A stretch of 33,241 nt of DNA from Flammeovirgaceae bacterium UBA5008 (GCA_002398365.1 DGYK01000060.1:83743-116983), one strand, 5' to 3'. Positions 23,662 through 32,552 are shown, numbered from the stretch's first letter. Made by a program: numbers and translations. Notes: a model not told the origin generated them from the sequence alone.

Positions 23662-25637
23662 AACTTTAGCAACTCTTCGATTTTTCCTTTCAATCTTCCT
23701 TTAGGCAGGAAATTGTTTTCCAAAGTTGGTGCAAATGGAATAGCGGTATCCAAACTTGCCACACGCATGACCGGTGCATCGAGGTGATTAAATAAATGTT
23801 CGTTGATCCACGCGGAAATTTCAGCGCCAATGCCTCCGGTTAGGGTATCTTCATGAAGGATCAAAACACGATTGGTCTTTTTCACCGTTTGCTCAACTGC
23901 GTCTTTGTCCCACGGAAGTAGCGTGCGCAAATCCAACACATCGGCTTGCACTTCGGGCATGGATTGTAAAATTTCTTTGGCCCAATGCACGCCCATTCCA
24001 TAGGTGATGATGGAGAGTTGAGCGCCTTCGCTTACTAGTTTTGCCTTTCCGATTTCCACGGTGTAATAATCATCGGGAATTTGATCTTTGACGGAGCGGT
24101 ACAACAATTTGTGTTCGAAGTACAGGTATGGATTGGGGTCTTCCAATGCGGCACATAACAAGCCTTTGGCATCATACGGATTGGAAGGATACACAATTTT
24201 TAATCCGGGTGTGTGAAAGAACCACGCCTCGTTACTTTGCGAATGAAACGGTCCTGCTGCTGTTCCTGCACCCGTAGGCATGCGCACGACCACATCGGCA
24301 GCTTGACCCCAACGCCAGTGAATTTTCGCCAGATTATTGACGATCTGGTTGAATCCTTCGGTAACGAAGTCAGCAAATTGCATTTCAACCATGGCCTTCA
24401 TTCCTTTGATAGAAAGACCTAACCCCGAACCGATGATGGCAGCTTCACACAAAGGCGTATTGCGGACGCGTTCTTTTCCAAATTTTTCAACGAAGCCTTC
24501 GGTGATTTTAAACACACCACCATATTCTGCAATATCTTGACCCATCAATACCAAGTTCGAATGACGCTCCATACTTTGACGAAGACCATCGCTGATGGCA
24601 TCGATGAATCGTTTTTCTGACGTTTGATCGGATGCAGCCGAAATAAGTCGCTGCTGAAAAGGAGCGTACACATCGTTTAATTCAACTTCAGTGTTCGCCA
24701 CCGGATGTGTTTCTTCAAAGGCAACCGCCAACCCGTCTTCAATTTCTTTCTTGATTTTTTTACGCGTGGTGTCGATGAATTTTTGATCGATGATTTTTTC
24801 GCTCACCAAAAACTTCTCGTAATTATCGAGTGGATCTTTTTGTGCCCACTCGTCCATTAATTTTTTCGGAACGTATTTGGTGCCGCTCGCTTCTTCGTGG
24901 CCGCGCATGCGGAATGTAATGCACTCTAATAAAATCGGGCGTGGATTTTTTCGGAGGCTTTCGGCCAGCGATTTTACTTTGTCGTAAACCTCTAACACAT
25001 TGTTTCCATCTACCTGCACGCCTTCGATACCATAGCCGATGGCTTTGTCGATAAATTGTTTACACCGAAATTGTTCGCTGCTGGGTGTGCTCAATCCGTA
25101 TCCATTGTTTTCGATTACAAAGATGACGGGCAAATCCCACACGGCAGCTACGTTGAGCGCTTCGTGAAAATCACCTTGGCTGGTACCGCCATCGCCATTG
25201 AAAACAACAGTGACTTTATTTTCTTTTTTTAGTTTGTTGGCTAACGCAATTCCATCGGCTACTCCGTTTTGCGGGCCGAGGTGCGAAATCATTCCTACAA
25301 TATGATGTTCGTTTGTGCCGAAGTGAAAGGAGCGATCGCGTCCTTTGGTATAGCCGCTCATGGTTCCCTGCCATTGCGCAAACAGTTTGTCGAACGGCAT
25401 ATCGCGACCCGTGAATACACCCAAATTGCGGTGCATAGGAAGAATGTATTCATCCTTTTCCAAAGCGGCCGTAATACCAACTGAAATAGCTTCTTGTCCA
25501 ATCCCGCTAAACCATTTGCTGATTTTGTTCTGGCGCAACAGGATGAGCATTTTCTCTTCAATCATGCGTGGCTTTAACAGCCGCTCATACAGATTTTGAA
25601 GAGTTTCGTCTGAGTGCTTTTTTCGGAGGAATTTCAT
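23658..25637 (-). CDS. Fused alpha/beta 2-oxoacid dehydrogenase E1 component (branched-chain/pyruvate type)
   Basis: A 659-residue thiamine-diphosphate E1 enzyme with alpha and beta subunits fused in one chain. The alpha part (about 10-330) has the ThDP motif GDG (148-150) to NN (177-178), with RDRSFHFGTNEHHIVGMISH before it and the phosphorylation-loop-like region YVPKKLMDEWAQKDP after it. The beta part (about 340-659) starts with RFIDAISDGLRQSMERHSNL and includes GMKAMVEMQFADF, VVRMPTGAGTAAGPFHSQS and RTLLPWDKDAV. It decarboxylates a 2-oxo acid (branched-chain or pyruvate) and hands the acyl group to a lipoyl E2, which is not in this window. Separate alpha and beta genes are the commoner arrangement, but this fusion is recurrent in Bacteroidota. 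Confidence 0.93.
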   Translation of the reverse strand: MKFLRKKHSDETLQNLYERLLKPRMIEEKMLILLRQNKISKWFSGIGQEAISVGITAALEKDEYILPMHRNLGVFTGRDMPFDKLFAQWQGTMSGYTKGRDRSFHFGTNEHHIVGMISHLGPQNGVADGIALANKLKKENKVTVVFNGDGGTSQGDFHEALNVAAVWDLPVIFVIENNGYGLSTPSSEQFRCKQFIDKAIGYGIEGVQVDGNNVLEVYDKVKSLAESLRKNPRPILLECITFRMRGHEEASGTKYVPKKLMDEWAQKDPLDNYEKFLVSEKIIDQKFIDTTRKKIKKEIEDGLAVAFEETHPVANTEVELNDVYAPFQQRLISAASDQTSEKRFIDAISDGLRQSMERHSNLVLMGQDIAEYGGVFKITEGFVEKFGKERVRNTPLCEAAIIGSGLGLSIKGMKAMVEMQFADFVTEGFNQIVNNLAKIHWRWGQAADVVVRMPTGAGTAAGPFHSQSNEAWFFHTPGLKIVYPSNPYDAKGLLCAALEDPNPYLYFEHKLLYRSVKDQIPDDYYTVEIGKAKLVSEGAQLSIITYGMGVHWAKEILQSMPEVQADVLDLRTLLPWDKDAVEQTVKKTNRVLILHEDTLTGGIGAEISAWINEHLFNHLDAPVMRVASLDTAIPFAPTLENNFLPKGRLKGKIEELLKF

Positions 25638-25679
25638 GGTAAAGTATTCAAGTCTGCAAGATAAGACAGATAATTTTAT

Positions 25680-25709
25680 TTTGAATTCCGTATTTTTTTT
25701 TGAATTTTG
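25680..25709 (+). promoter_or_regulatory. Possible promoter of the toxin-antitoxin pair
   Basis: TTTG (25680-25683) and GAATTTTG (25702-25709, one mismatch to TAnnTTTG) are separated by 18 bp. Transcription would begin within a few nt of the antitoxin ATG (25715), so the mRNA may be nearly leaderless. Weak evidence. Confidence 0.3.
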
Positions 25710-25714
25710 TACGT

Positions 25715-25948
25715 ATGGAAACCAAACTTACACTTCGCTTAAAAAAGAAGACTATTGAGAAGGGAAAAGGTTTTGCCAAAAAGCGAAAGACGAGCCTTTC
25801 TAAAATGATTGAGAACTATCTTGAAAAAATCACACAAACAGACGATGAAGAAATAACTCCTCTCGTTAAGAGCCTATCAGGTGTCCTGAAGGATACATCA
25901 AACCATTATAAGGGATACGCAGAATATCTTGAGAAGAAGTATAAATAA
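25715..25948 (+). CDS. DUF6364-like antitoxin of a toxin-antitoxin pair
   Basis: A 77-residue protein. The N-terminus METKLTLRLKKKTIEKGKGF and the following KTSLSKMIENYLEK have the pattern of a ribbon-helix-helix DNA-binding antitoxin (beta strand then two helices). The tail (about 45-77) is acidic to mixed and probably wraps the toxin. ATG 25715 was chosen over the in-frame TTG at 25700. Its stop overlaps the toxin start by one nt (TAATG), giving translational coupling. Autoregulation by binding its own promoter is the usual behaviour of such proteins and is inferred here. Confidence 0.82.
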   Translation: METKLTLRLKKKTIEKGKGFAKKRKTSLSKMIENYLEKITQTDDEEITPLVKSLSGVLKDTSNHYKGYAEYLEKKYK

Positions 25949-26361
25949 TGGAGCGAATCTTTGTTGATACGGATGTGCTTCTCGATTTACTGGAACAGAG
26001 AGAACCATTTTACAAAAGTGCAGCATACTTGTTTTCAAAAGCTGAAAAGCGGGAAATTCAAATTCTAATTTCTTCTCTATCCTTTACCAATATCCATTAC
26101 ATTTTAAGAAAAAAGTATAGTAATTCTGAGTCCAGAAAAATTCTATCTCGGCTACGGGCTTTAGTTACAGTAGCATCGGTAAGAGATAAGGCGATTGAAC
26201 TTGCATTAGCATCTAATTTTAATGATTTTGAAGATGCGGTTCAGAATTATTCAGCAATAGACAACGGAGCATCTGTAATAATTACTCGTAATCTTAAAGA
26301 TTACAAACAATCGCAACTGCCAGTGATGAATGCTGACACCTATTTAAAAACAATGGTATAA
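25948..26361 (+). CDS. PIN-domain toxin (VapC-like ribonuclease)
   Basis: A 137-residue PIN-domain protein. The acidic residues expected of the Mg2+-dependent RNase site are present: D7 (FVDTDVLLDLL), an acidic cluster D93-E95-D96 (NDFEDAVQNYSA) and D118 (TRNLKDYK). The terminal YLKTMV matches the PIN family's usual length. It is coupled by one-nt overlap to the antitoxin gene and forms a compact module between the E1 gene and the desaturase gene. The cellular RNA target (tRNA or rRNA in characterised VapCs) cannot be predicted. Confidence 0.88.
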   Translation: MERIFVDTDVLLDLLEQREPFYKSAAYLFSKAEKREIQILISSLSFTNIHYILRKKYSNSESRKILSRLRALVTVASVRDKAIELALASNFNDFEDAVQNYSAIDNGASVIITRNLKDYKQSQLPVMNADTYLKTMV

Positions 26362-26375
26362 GGCTTTAAAAGCCT
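26361..26375. terminator. Weak hairpin between toxin and desaturase genes
   Basis: A palindromic AGGCTT-TAA-AAGCCT lies between the convergent PIN-toxin and desaturase genes. It has no clear T-tract on either side, so termination is uncertain. Confidence 0.3.
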
Positions 26376-26382
26376 AATTGAA

Positions 26383-27381
26383 CTATCCCTTCACCATCTC
26401 TATATCCGGCTTACTTTCGTCTGTCAGTTTTACTTTGCCACGCTCGTTTCGTGTGATACGCGAGTACAACGAAATATTTTTATCGAACAGAAAGCGGAAG
26501 AATAATTTAGTCCATGATTGGTGCGACTTTAATGTGTCGTAATAATCGGGCGCTTTTTTCTTTAGATCGGGTAGTTTATTCCACGGCACGGAAGGAAAAT
26601 CATGATGCTCGTTGTGAAACCCTACGTTGAAAGCAAGCGCATTTAAGGGGCCGTAGTAGCTGTAAGTTTCTTGATTTTCATCTAATGTCAGATAATGTTC
26701 CTGAATCCAACGAGCGCCTAGTGGATGTAATCCCACAGAGAAGAAGAAGCTAAGCAACATGAAGATCAATGCCTTTGGACCAATCAACATCCAGATCGCA
26801 ACGTTGAAAGCAATTTGTACGACCCAGTTTGCCACGATCCAGCCATCTACCGGTTTAATTTCTTTCAAACGGAATGTGCGGATCACCTGAAATACAGGGA
26901 AAAGGAGAAGCCAAAGTGCTTTGCCGAAAACGGAATTATTGATCGCGCGTGCTTCCCAAAAGTCAGGAAGATCGGCATCTAATTCATGCACGCCTTGAAA
27001 AGAGTGATGCTTAATATGATAACGGAAAAATGAAATGGCGCTAGGCATGGTGTGCGGCAAGTTCGCAATGATACCTGCTACGTAATTAGCGCTCTTATTC
27101 TTGAACAAAAGATGGTGAGAACATTCGTGAATCATCACAAAAAGCGCATGGTTAAAGAATGCGCCTACTCCGTATGCTACCAGCACGACTAACCACCAGG
27201 GACTATCTTTCAGGAAGTAGGAAATCAAAATCATACCACCTACCAAGCCTAAAATTGCCAGTAGAGTCAGCGGATTTTTGCCAAAAAGTTGTTTTACCTC
27301 CGGATGTTTCGAAAGAATTTCCTTGGTGCGTATACGATGAGGTTCTGATGATTCCGAGAAACGAAAGGTTTGTTCTGCCAT
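26383..27381 (-). CDS. Membrane fatty-acid desaturase resembling sphingolipid delta-4 desaturase (DES1)
   Basis: A 332-residue membrane di-iron desaturase. The three histidine boxes are HECSHH (85-90), HIKHH (122-126) and HNEHH (256-260), with membrane helices around 40-58, 62-82, and 180-222. Beyond the boxes, the whole layout resembles eukaryotic dihydroceramide desaturase DEGS1. The N-terminus SEPHRIRTKEILSKHPEVKQ matches the 'Lipid_DES' N-terminal segment. The C-terminal ETYSYYGPLN, FNVGFHNEHHDFP and NISLYSRITRN segments match that enzyme closely. Introduction of a double bond into a sphingoid-base-like or fatty acyl substrate is predicted; sphingolipid use is inference. The upstream gene is a divergent M16 peptidase, and no sphingolipid-synthesis genes lie in the window. 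Confidence 0.88.
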   Translation of the reverse strand: MAEQTFRFSESSEPHRIRTKEILSKHPEVKQLFGKNPLTLLAILGLVGGMILISYFLKDSPWWLVVLVAYGVGAFFNHALFVMIHECSHHLLFKNKSANYVAGIIANLPHTMPSAISFFRYHIKHHSFQGVHELDADLPDFWEARAINNSVFGKALWLLLFPVFQVIRTFRLKEIKPVDGWIVANWVVQIAFNVAIWMLIGPKALIFMLLSFFFSVGLHPLGARWIQEHYLTLDENQETYSYYGPLNALAFNVGFHNEHHDFPSVPWNKLPDLKKKAPDYYDTLKSHQSWTKLFFRFLFDKNISLYSRITRNERGKVKLTDESKPDIEMVKG

Positions 27382-27491
27382 GACGATTAAATTAAGACTG
27401 CAAAGATACTTACTTTTCTCTCTTAACAGAGTTTGCCACCCGATGTTTTAGGCGAGCTTTTCAATACCGACAAAAATCCAAAAACTAACCT

Positions 27492-27499
27492 TATTTTTG
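27492..27499 (+). promoter_or_regulatory. Possible -7 element for the M16 peptidase gene
   Basis: TATTTTTG matches TAnnTTTG and lies 7 nt before ATG 27507. No -33 TTTG is present at normal spacing. If used, the transcript would be nearly leaderless. Confidence 0.25.
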
Positions 27500-27506
27500 A
27501 CGCCAT

Positions 27507-28745
27507 ATGATTCGATTTGAAGAGTTTACTTTGGCGAATGGGTTGCACGTGATTGTTCATGAAGACAACACCGTTCAGTTGGCAGTGTTAAACATTTTGT
27601 ATAATGTTGGCTCGCGCGATGAAGAACCCAATAAAACCGGTTTCGCTCATTTGTTTGAACACCTGATGTTTGGCGGATCGGCCAACATTCCCAGCTATGA
27701 TGAACCGTTGCAACTAGTAGGCGGAGAAAACAATGCTTTCACCAGCACCGATATTACGAACTATTATTTGACCGTACCGGCCGCCAATATAGAAACCGGA
27801 TTTTGGTTGGAAAGCGACCGCATGCTCAGCCTTTCGTTTGACCCGAATGTTTTAGAAGTGCAGCGTAAAGTGGTGATTGAAGAATTTAAGCAGCGTTACC
27901 TTAATCAGCCCTATGGCGATGTGTGGTTGAAATTGCGCCCGCTTGCATACGAAAAGCATCCGTATCATTGGGCCACCATTGGCAAAGAAATCAGTCACAT
28001 CGAAAATGCGACCATGGATGATGTGAAGCATTTTTTCTTTAAGCATTATGTGCCAAGCAATGCCACGCTAGTAGTAGCCGGTAATGTGAAAGTGGATCAA
28101 GTAAAGAGATTAGCTGAAAAATGGTTTGGCTCTATTCCTTCCGGCAATAAGCCTGCGCGAAAATTACCATCGGAGCCAGTGCAGTTGAAGAAGCGTGTTC
28201 AAACGGTGGAGGCGAAGGTGCCCGCCAACGCCTTGTATAAAACCTGGCACATGGGTGGACGCTTTGATGCCGACTATTATGCTTCCGATTTTTTAAGTGA
28301 TGTGTTGAGTCGCGGACATTCAAGTCGATTGTATCAAACGCTGGTGCAGGAGAAAGAAATTTTTACTTCCATTTCTTCTTTTGTGATGGGCTCTATTGAT
28401 CCGGGTTTACTCGTAGTGAGTGGTAGAGTGAAAGATGGCATTGATTTAAAAGATGCTGAAGCGGAGGTGGACGAAGTATTGCAGCAAGTTGTGAAAGATG
28501 GAATTACTTCGGAGGAATTGGAGAAAGTAAAAAATCAGGCAGAAGCCAGTTTGAAATTTGGCGAAGTAGAGGTTTTGAATCGGGCTATGAATCTGGCATT
28601 TGCCTCGCTTTCGGGAAGTGCCGATTTAGTGAATCAGGAAGCTGCCATGATGGAAAAGATTTCGCTGGAAGATATGCAGCGTGTCGCAAATACTATATTA
28701 AGGGAAGAGAACTCGAGTGTGATGTATTATCAGGCAGATAACTAA
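27507..28745 (+). CDS. M16 family zinc metallopeptidase
   Basis: A 412-residue peptidase of the M16 (insulinase/pitrilysin) family, of the half-length kind that usually works as a dimer or with an inactive partner. The inverted zinc motif HxxEH is HLFEH at 48-52, with the third ligand in VVIEEFKQR (E125 or E126). TGFAHLFEHLMFGG (45-58) and the FTSTDITNYYLTVPA region are characteristic. There is no signal peptide, so it is probably cytoplasmic. No second M16 gene is adjacent. It is followed by ispF after 29 nt, probably in the same transcript. Confidence 0.93.
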   Translation: MIRFEEFTLANGLHVIVHEDNTVQLAVLNILYNVGSRDEEPNKTGFAHLFEHLMFGGSANIPSYDEPLQLVGGENNAFTSTDITNYYLTVPAANIETGFWLESDRMLSLSFDPNVLEVQRKVVIEEFKQRYLNQPYGDVWLKLRPLAYEKHPYHWATIGKEISHIENATMDDVKHFFFKHYVPSNATLVVAGNVKVDQVKRLAEKWFGSIPSGNKPARKLPSEPVQLKKRVQTVEAKVPANALYKTWHMGGRFDADYYASDFLSDVLSRGHSSRLYQTLVQEKEIFTSISSFVMGSIDPGLLVVSGRVKDGIDLKDAEAEVDEVLQQVVKDGITSEELEKVKNQAEASLKFGEVEVLNRAMNLAFASLSGSADLVNQEAAMMEKISLEDMQRVANTILREENSSVMYYQADN

Positions 28746-28774
28746 CTCAATATTTCTAAAAGTTTATTAATAAA

Positions 28775-29257
28775 ATGAAAATTCGAGTAGGATTAGGATT
28801 TGATGTGCATCAATTGGAAGAAGGTAGAGACTTTTGGTTAGGCGGTGTATTGCTTCCGGCAACCAAGGGAGCGGTAGGCCACTCAGATGCCGATGTGTTG
28901 ATTCACGCCATTTGCGATGCGCTCTTAGGCGCGGCTAACTTGCGTGATATTGGTTTTCATTATTCCAATAAAGATCCGCGCTGGAAGGGAAAGAATTCTA
29001 CTTTTTTTCTACAAGATGTTACTCGCATGTTGTTCGAAAAAGGTTGGCGTATTGAAAATGTGGATTGCACACTTACATTGGAAAACCCTAAAGTAAATCC
29101 ACATATTCCTGAAATGAAAAAAGTGTTGGCTCCACTCATGAATTTGACGGAAGAAGATATTTCCATTAAAGCTACCACCAACGAATCGATGGGATACGTG
29201 GGCAGAGAAGAAGGTGTGAATGCCTATGCGGTGGCGCTGATCCGCAAAGAAGGATGA
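28775..29257 (+). CDS. ispF: 2-C-methyl-D-erythritol 2,4-cyclodiphosphate synthase (IspF)
   Basis: A 160-residue enzyme of the non-mevalonate (MEP) isoprenoid pathway, converting 4-diphosphocytidyl-2-C-methyl-D-erythritol 2-phosphate to MEcPP with release of CMP. The zinc ligands D10, H12 (GFDVHQ) and H44 (DVLIHAICD) match the positions in E. coli (D8, H10, H42). GHSDADVLIH (35-44), NLRDIGFHY and the C-terminal ISIKATTNESMGYVGREEGV complete the signature. The length is standard. The stop overlaps the mnmD start by 4 nt (ATGA). Confidence 0.97.
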   Translation: MKIRVGLGFDVHQLEEGRDFWLGGVLLPATKGAVGHSDADVLIHAICDALLGAANLRDIGFHYSNKDPRWKGKNSTFFLQDVTRMLFEKGWRIENVDCTLTLENPKVNPHIPEMKKVLAPLMNLTEEDISIKATTNESMGYVGREEGVNAYAVALIRKEG

Positions 29258-29937
29258 GTGAAGTTACTCTCTTTGAAACAAAAGATGGATCGAGTTCTCT
29301 CTTGCACACCAAGCTGAATGAAACCTATCATTCCACCCATGGCGCTTTGCAAGAATCGATTTATGTTTTTATCGAAAGAGGCTTTGCCGTAGTTCTCAAT
29401 CAGGATAAGAAACAAATCTCCATTTTAGAAATTGGGTTTGGCACCGGTTTGAACGCGCTGCTCACTTTACTCGAAGCGCAACGAAACCAAGTGAATGTGA
29501 GCTACGAAACACTGGAGGCCTTTCCTTTGCCTCCCGAAATCGTAGCTAAATTAAATTATACACAACTGCTAGCCGCAAAAGAAGGCCCAACTGTTTTTCC
29601 ACTTTTCGAAGCCTTGCACGGTGCCTCATGGAATGAAACGAATCATATTCAGCCGAACTTTATTTTGCTAAAACGACATGAGGATTTGTTAAAGGCACCA
29701 TTCGAAAAAGAAAAATTTGATCTGGTGTATTACGATGCCTTTGCACCCGATAAACAACCGCACTTGTGGGAACTTCCTGTTCTTGAAAAAGTAGTGAGCT
29801 CACTGAAGCCGGGAGGAATTTTTGTCACCTATTCTGCTAAAGGACAACTGAGGCGCGATTTGATTTCACTCGGACTAACCGTAAAAAAATTGCCCGGACC
29901 ACCCGGCAAGCGCGAGATGATTCAGGCAATAAAATAA
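29254..29937 (+). CDS. mnmD: MnmD-type tRNA 5-aminomethyl-2-thiouridine methyltransferase (stand-alone)
   Basis: A 227-residue SAM-dependent methyltransferase equivalent to the N-terminal domain of bifunctional MnmC (DUF752), here without the FAD oxidase domain. It methylates nm5s2U in the wobble position of certain tRNAs to mnm5s2U. Key segments are the HSTHGALQES N-terminal motif (26-35), the SAM-binding EIGFGTGLN (59-67) and the catalytic-loop motif YYDAFAPDKQPHLWE, with the C-terminal TYSAKGQLRRDL. It overlaps ispF by 4 nt and is probably co-translated with it. Stand-alone MnmD is seen in several bacterial groups, including Bacteroidota. Confidence 0.93.
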   Translation: MSEVTLFETKDGSSSLLHTKLNETYHSTHGALQESIYVFIERGFAVVLNQDKKQISILEIGFGTGLNALLTLLEAQRNQVNVSYETLEAFPLPPEIVAKLNYTQLLAAKEGPTVFPLFEALHGASWNETNHIQPNFILLKRHEDLLKAPFEKEKFDLVYYDAFAPDKQPHLWELPVLEKVVSSLKPGGIFVTYSAKGQLRRDLISLGLTVKKLPGPPGKREMIQAIK

Positions 29938-29951
29938 TTATTGAATTGGAA

Positions 29952-30527
29952 TTACCCCAACGCTTCGACTTCTTCTACTTCCTCCGGCATCATTTTTTTG
30001 AAAAGATTTTCGATGCCCGCTTTCAGAGTGATTGTTGAAGAAGGACAACCACTGCAGGAACCTTGCAAAGTTACTGTCACTTTTTTTCCATGCAATGAGT
30101 GAAATGTAATGGCTCCGCCATCTTGTTCTACAGCTGGGCGGATATACTCATCCAAAATGGTTTTAATTTTTTTGATCGTCTCAGTTTCTTCCTGTGCTTC
30201 TGCTTCGGGTGCTTTCAAATCTAAAATCAGTTTGCCCGATTCGAGGAAACTCAAAATATGCTTTTTCAATGTGTCTTGAATTTCCATCCACTCCACATCT
30301 TCTTTTTTAGTAACGGTTACGAAGTTGCTCGCATAGAAAACGCGATCCACAAACGGATACATAAAAAGTTCTTGCGCCAAGGGTGCGTTTTCAGCTTCGG
30401 CTGGAGAAGGGAAATCGAAACTCATTCCTTCCGGAACCAGCATTTCATTCACCACAAATTTGAGTGAATTGGGGTTTGGATTTGACTCCAAATATATATG
30501 AAGGGCTTTGGGAGCAGGTTTTAGCAT
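29952..30527 (-). CDS. NifU-family Fe-S scaffold/carrier protein
   Basis: A 191-residue protein with an N-terminal Nfu N-like (scaffold) domain (LESNPNPNSLKFVVNEMLVP, residues 13-32) and a C-terminal NifU domain (about 115-185). The Fe-S-binding CxxC is C158-x-x-C161 in GSCSGCPSSTITLKAG, followed by the acidic tail EEVEEVEAL. Such Nfu proteins carry [4Fe-4S] or [2Fe-2S] clusters to target enzymes. The central linker (about 100-118) is acidic and Glu/Ala-rich. It is convergent with mnmD 14 nt away and divergent from the sensor-kinase gene. Confidence 0.93.
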   Translation of the reverse strand: MLKPAPKALHIYLESNPNPNSLKFVVNEMLVPEGMSFDFPSPAEAENAPLAQELFMYPFVDRVFYASNFVTVTKKEDVEWMEIQDTLKKHILSFLESGKLILDLKAPEAEAQEETETIKKIKTILDEYIRPAVEQDGGAITFHSLHGKKVTVTLQGSCSGCPSSTITLKAGIENLFKKMMPEEVEEVEALG

Positions 30528-30671
30528 AATTTTAATTTTAACGAAAGAACAAATTTAGAAAATTTAAGTTCGATCCGACTTTAAACTTTCAACTCCGAAT
30601 CAATAAAATCACTTATTTTAAAGGTGCCAATCGATGAAAAGCGAGTTGGCGAACCTACACCCCCGTTTCAA

Positions 30672-32543
30672 ATGACAATCTGGAGATTGATTTGTTTAGG
30701 CTTTATTTTCTTTACGACCAACTTCGTTAAGGCTCAAAATGAATGTACTTGCGATGGTTTTACCTCTGAAAAGCGAAAAGAGTTCGAGGCGGCTATGCGA
30801 AGGGGAAACCAACAATTGCTAGATTCACTCATTGTGCCTTGGAAGAATTCGCCCAGTGAATGTTGTCGTGCAGTTGGATATACCTTAGAGTCATTATGGT
30901 ACTTATCTAATTCTGAATTTGATCAAAGTTTTCAATCGGCCCGTGCAGCACATGAGCTATTGAAGGGTCGTTTTCATTCTTTTACATCGATCGAGAGTGC
31001 CCGTTTGATGGGCAATTATTACAGCCGGAAAAGTAATCACGATAGTTCGATCTATTTTTATTATCAAGCGCTTGAGTCAACGCAGCGTGTGCAAGAGCCG
31101 CATTTGTTGGCTAAAATTTATAATGGAATAGCTGTAGACTTTTTGCGGCAAGAGCAAATTGATAAGGGTTTAGAGTTTACGAAGAAGGCTTTGGATGCGG
31201 CACGGGTTACCAATGATACACTCTTACTCGCTCAGTATCACTCCGATTTGGGAATTGTGTACTGGACGAAGTATGATAAAACAAAACAAGAAAAATACCT
31301 TGACTCTACCGCCCGTATCGTTCAACAAGCATTGTTGTATTCCAAGCTAACAAAATCAAATCTTAGCTTAACAAAAAATTATTTGACCATGGGCTCGATA
31401 GCCGAAGCTCGGAAAGATTTTCAAAAAACACTGGCATATACCGACACGCTTCTGCAATTGGTGACTGCAAAAACCAGAGCGAATGCCATGGCATCTTTAT
31501 ATATGTTGCGAGGTGCGGCTTATTCCGGTTTACAAGATCACACCAAGGCCATCGAATGTCAGGAGAAAGCATTGGCATTTGCACACCAGGTAAAAAACCG
31601 ATACCTAGAGAAGACGACTTACAACTATTTATATGGAGCCTACAAAGCGGCAGGTAAAACAGCTTTGGCACTGGAAGCATTGGAGCGCACCAAATTTTTA
31701 GGCGACAGCCTCGTGACAAGCGAAAATGTGGAGGCCATCAGTCGAATGGAACAGAAATACAATAAGCAGATCAACGAACAAACGATTAAAGATCTCTCTC
31801 AATTAGCAGCCATACAAACGCTGGAGCTCCGGCAGAAAAATTTATTGATCATTGGCACCGCAGTGACGGCCGCATTGATTTTGTTACTGGCATTTCTCTT
31901 TTATCGTCAGCGGAATTTACATCACCAGCAGCGAGTATTAGCCGTAGAAAACAAATTTCTTCGATTTCAATTGGATCCCCATTTCCTTTCCAATGCACTG
32001 GTATCCATTCAACGGTTTATGTTGGATAACAAGACAACTGAAGCTGCCGGGTATTTAGCGAAGTTTTCGCGATTGATGCGCCAGTTGTTGGAATATTCAC
32101 GCGAAGATTTGATTACACTTGAAGAGGAAATAGATTTACTCCGTAACTATTTAGAATTGCAAAAATTACGGATGAAGGATAAGTTTAATTATGAAATTAA
32201 AATTGACGAGAAGCTTTCCATCAGCGACCTCCGCATTCAACCAATGCTGGCGCAACCATTCGTGGAAAATGCTGTGGAGCATGGATTGCCTGCCCATGGA
32301 CAAGGAGTAATCGAGATCACTTTTTCGATGTCAGGAGAGAATTTATTACTTGAGATTAAAGACAATGGACAAGGAATTTCAACTGAGTCCAATCAAGGGC
32401 ATTTATCTTTGTCCACTAAAATCATTCGCGAGCGCATTGAGCTATTGAATAAATCGAATAAGAAACCGATCCATTTGCAAATTGGAAGTGTAACTAATGG
32501 CTCGGGCACACATGTGCAATTGACTTTGCCAATCTATTCGTAA
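30672..32543 (+). CDS. TPR-containing LytS-type sensor histidine kinase
   Basis: A 623-residue sensor kinase (family HisKA_7TM-less, LytS/YehU-type His_kinase domain). I chose ATG 30672 over the frame's GTG at 30624 because it yields a normal signal peptide (MTIWRLICLGFIFFTTNFVKAQ without the last residues, cleaved around 22). Periplasmic TPR-like helical repeats run from about 80 to 350. A coiled coil and a membrane helix (about 391-411) follow. The His_kinase box is LDPHFLSNAL with phospho-acceptor candidate H437 (family consensus is LNPHFLFNAL). The ATPase domain has the N box VENAVEHG (531-538) and G box DNGQGIS (564-570). The next gene, a LytTR response regulator, starts 9 nt later. Regulated targets are unknown. 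Confidence 0.9.
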   Translation: MTIWRLICLGFIFFTTNFVKAQNECTCDGFTSEKRKEFEAAMRRGNQQLLDSLIVPWKNSPSECCRAVGYTLESLWYLSNSEFDQSFQSARAAHELLKGRFHSFTSIESARLMGNYYSRKSNHDSSIYFYYQALESTQRVQEPHLLAKIYNGIAVDFLRQEQIDKGLEFTKKALDAARVTNDTLLLAQYHSDLGIVYWTKYDKTKQEKYLDSTARIVQQALLYSKLTKSNLSLTKNYLTMGSIAEARKDFQKTLAYTDTLLQLVTAKTRANAMASLYMLRGAAYSGLQDHTKAIECQEKALAFAHQVKNRYLEKTTYNYLYGAYKAAGKTALALEALERTKFLGDSLVTSENVEAISRMEQKYNKQINEQTIKDLSQLAAIQTLELRQKNLLIIGTAVTAALILLLAFLFYRQRNLHHQQRVLAVENKFLRFQLDPHFLSNALVSIQRFMLDNKTTEAAGYLAKFSRLMRQLLEYSREDLITLEEEIDLLRNYLELQKLRMKDKFNYEIKIDEKLSISDLRIQPMLAQPFVENAVEHGLPAHGQGVIEITFSMSGENLLLEIKDNGQGISTESNQGHLSLSTKIIRERIELLNKSNKKPIHLQIGSVTNGSGTHVQLTLPIYS

Positions 32544-32552
32544 TTTGCAAGC

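Noticed and set aside
23658..25637. Frameshift or mis-assembly joining two E1 genes
   Set aside because: One continuous frame with a normal linker between alpha and beta parts; fused E1 proteins of this form are known in Bacteroidota.
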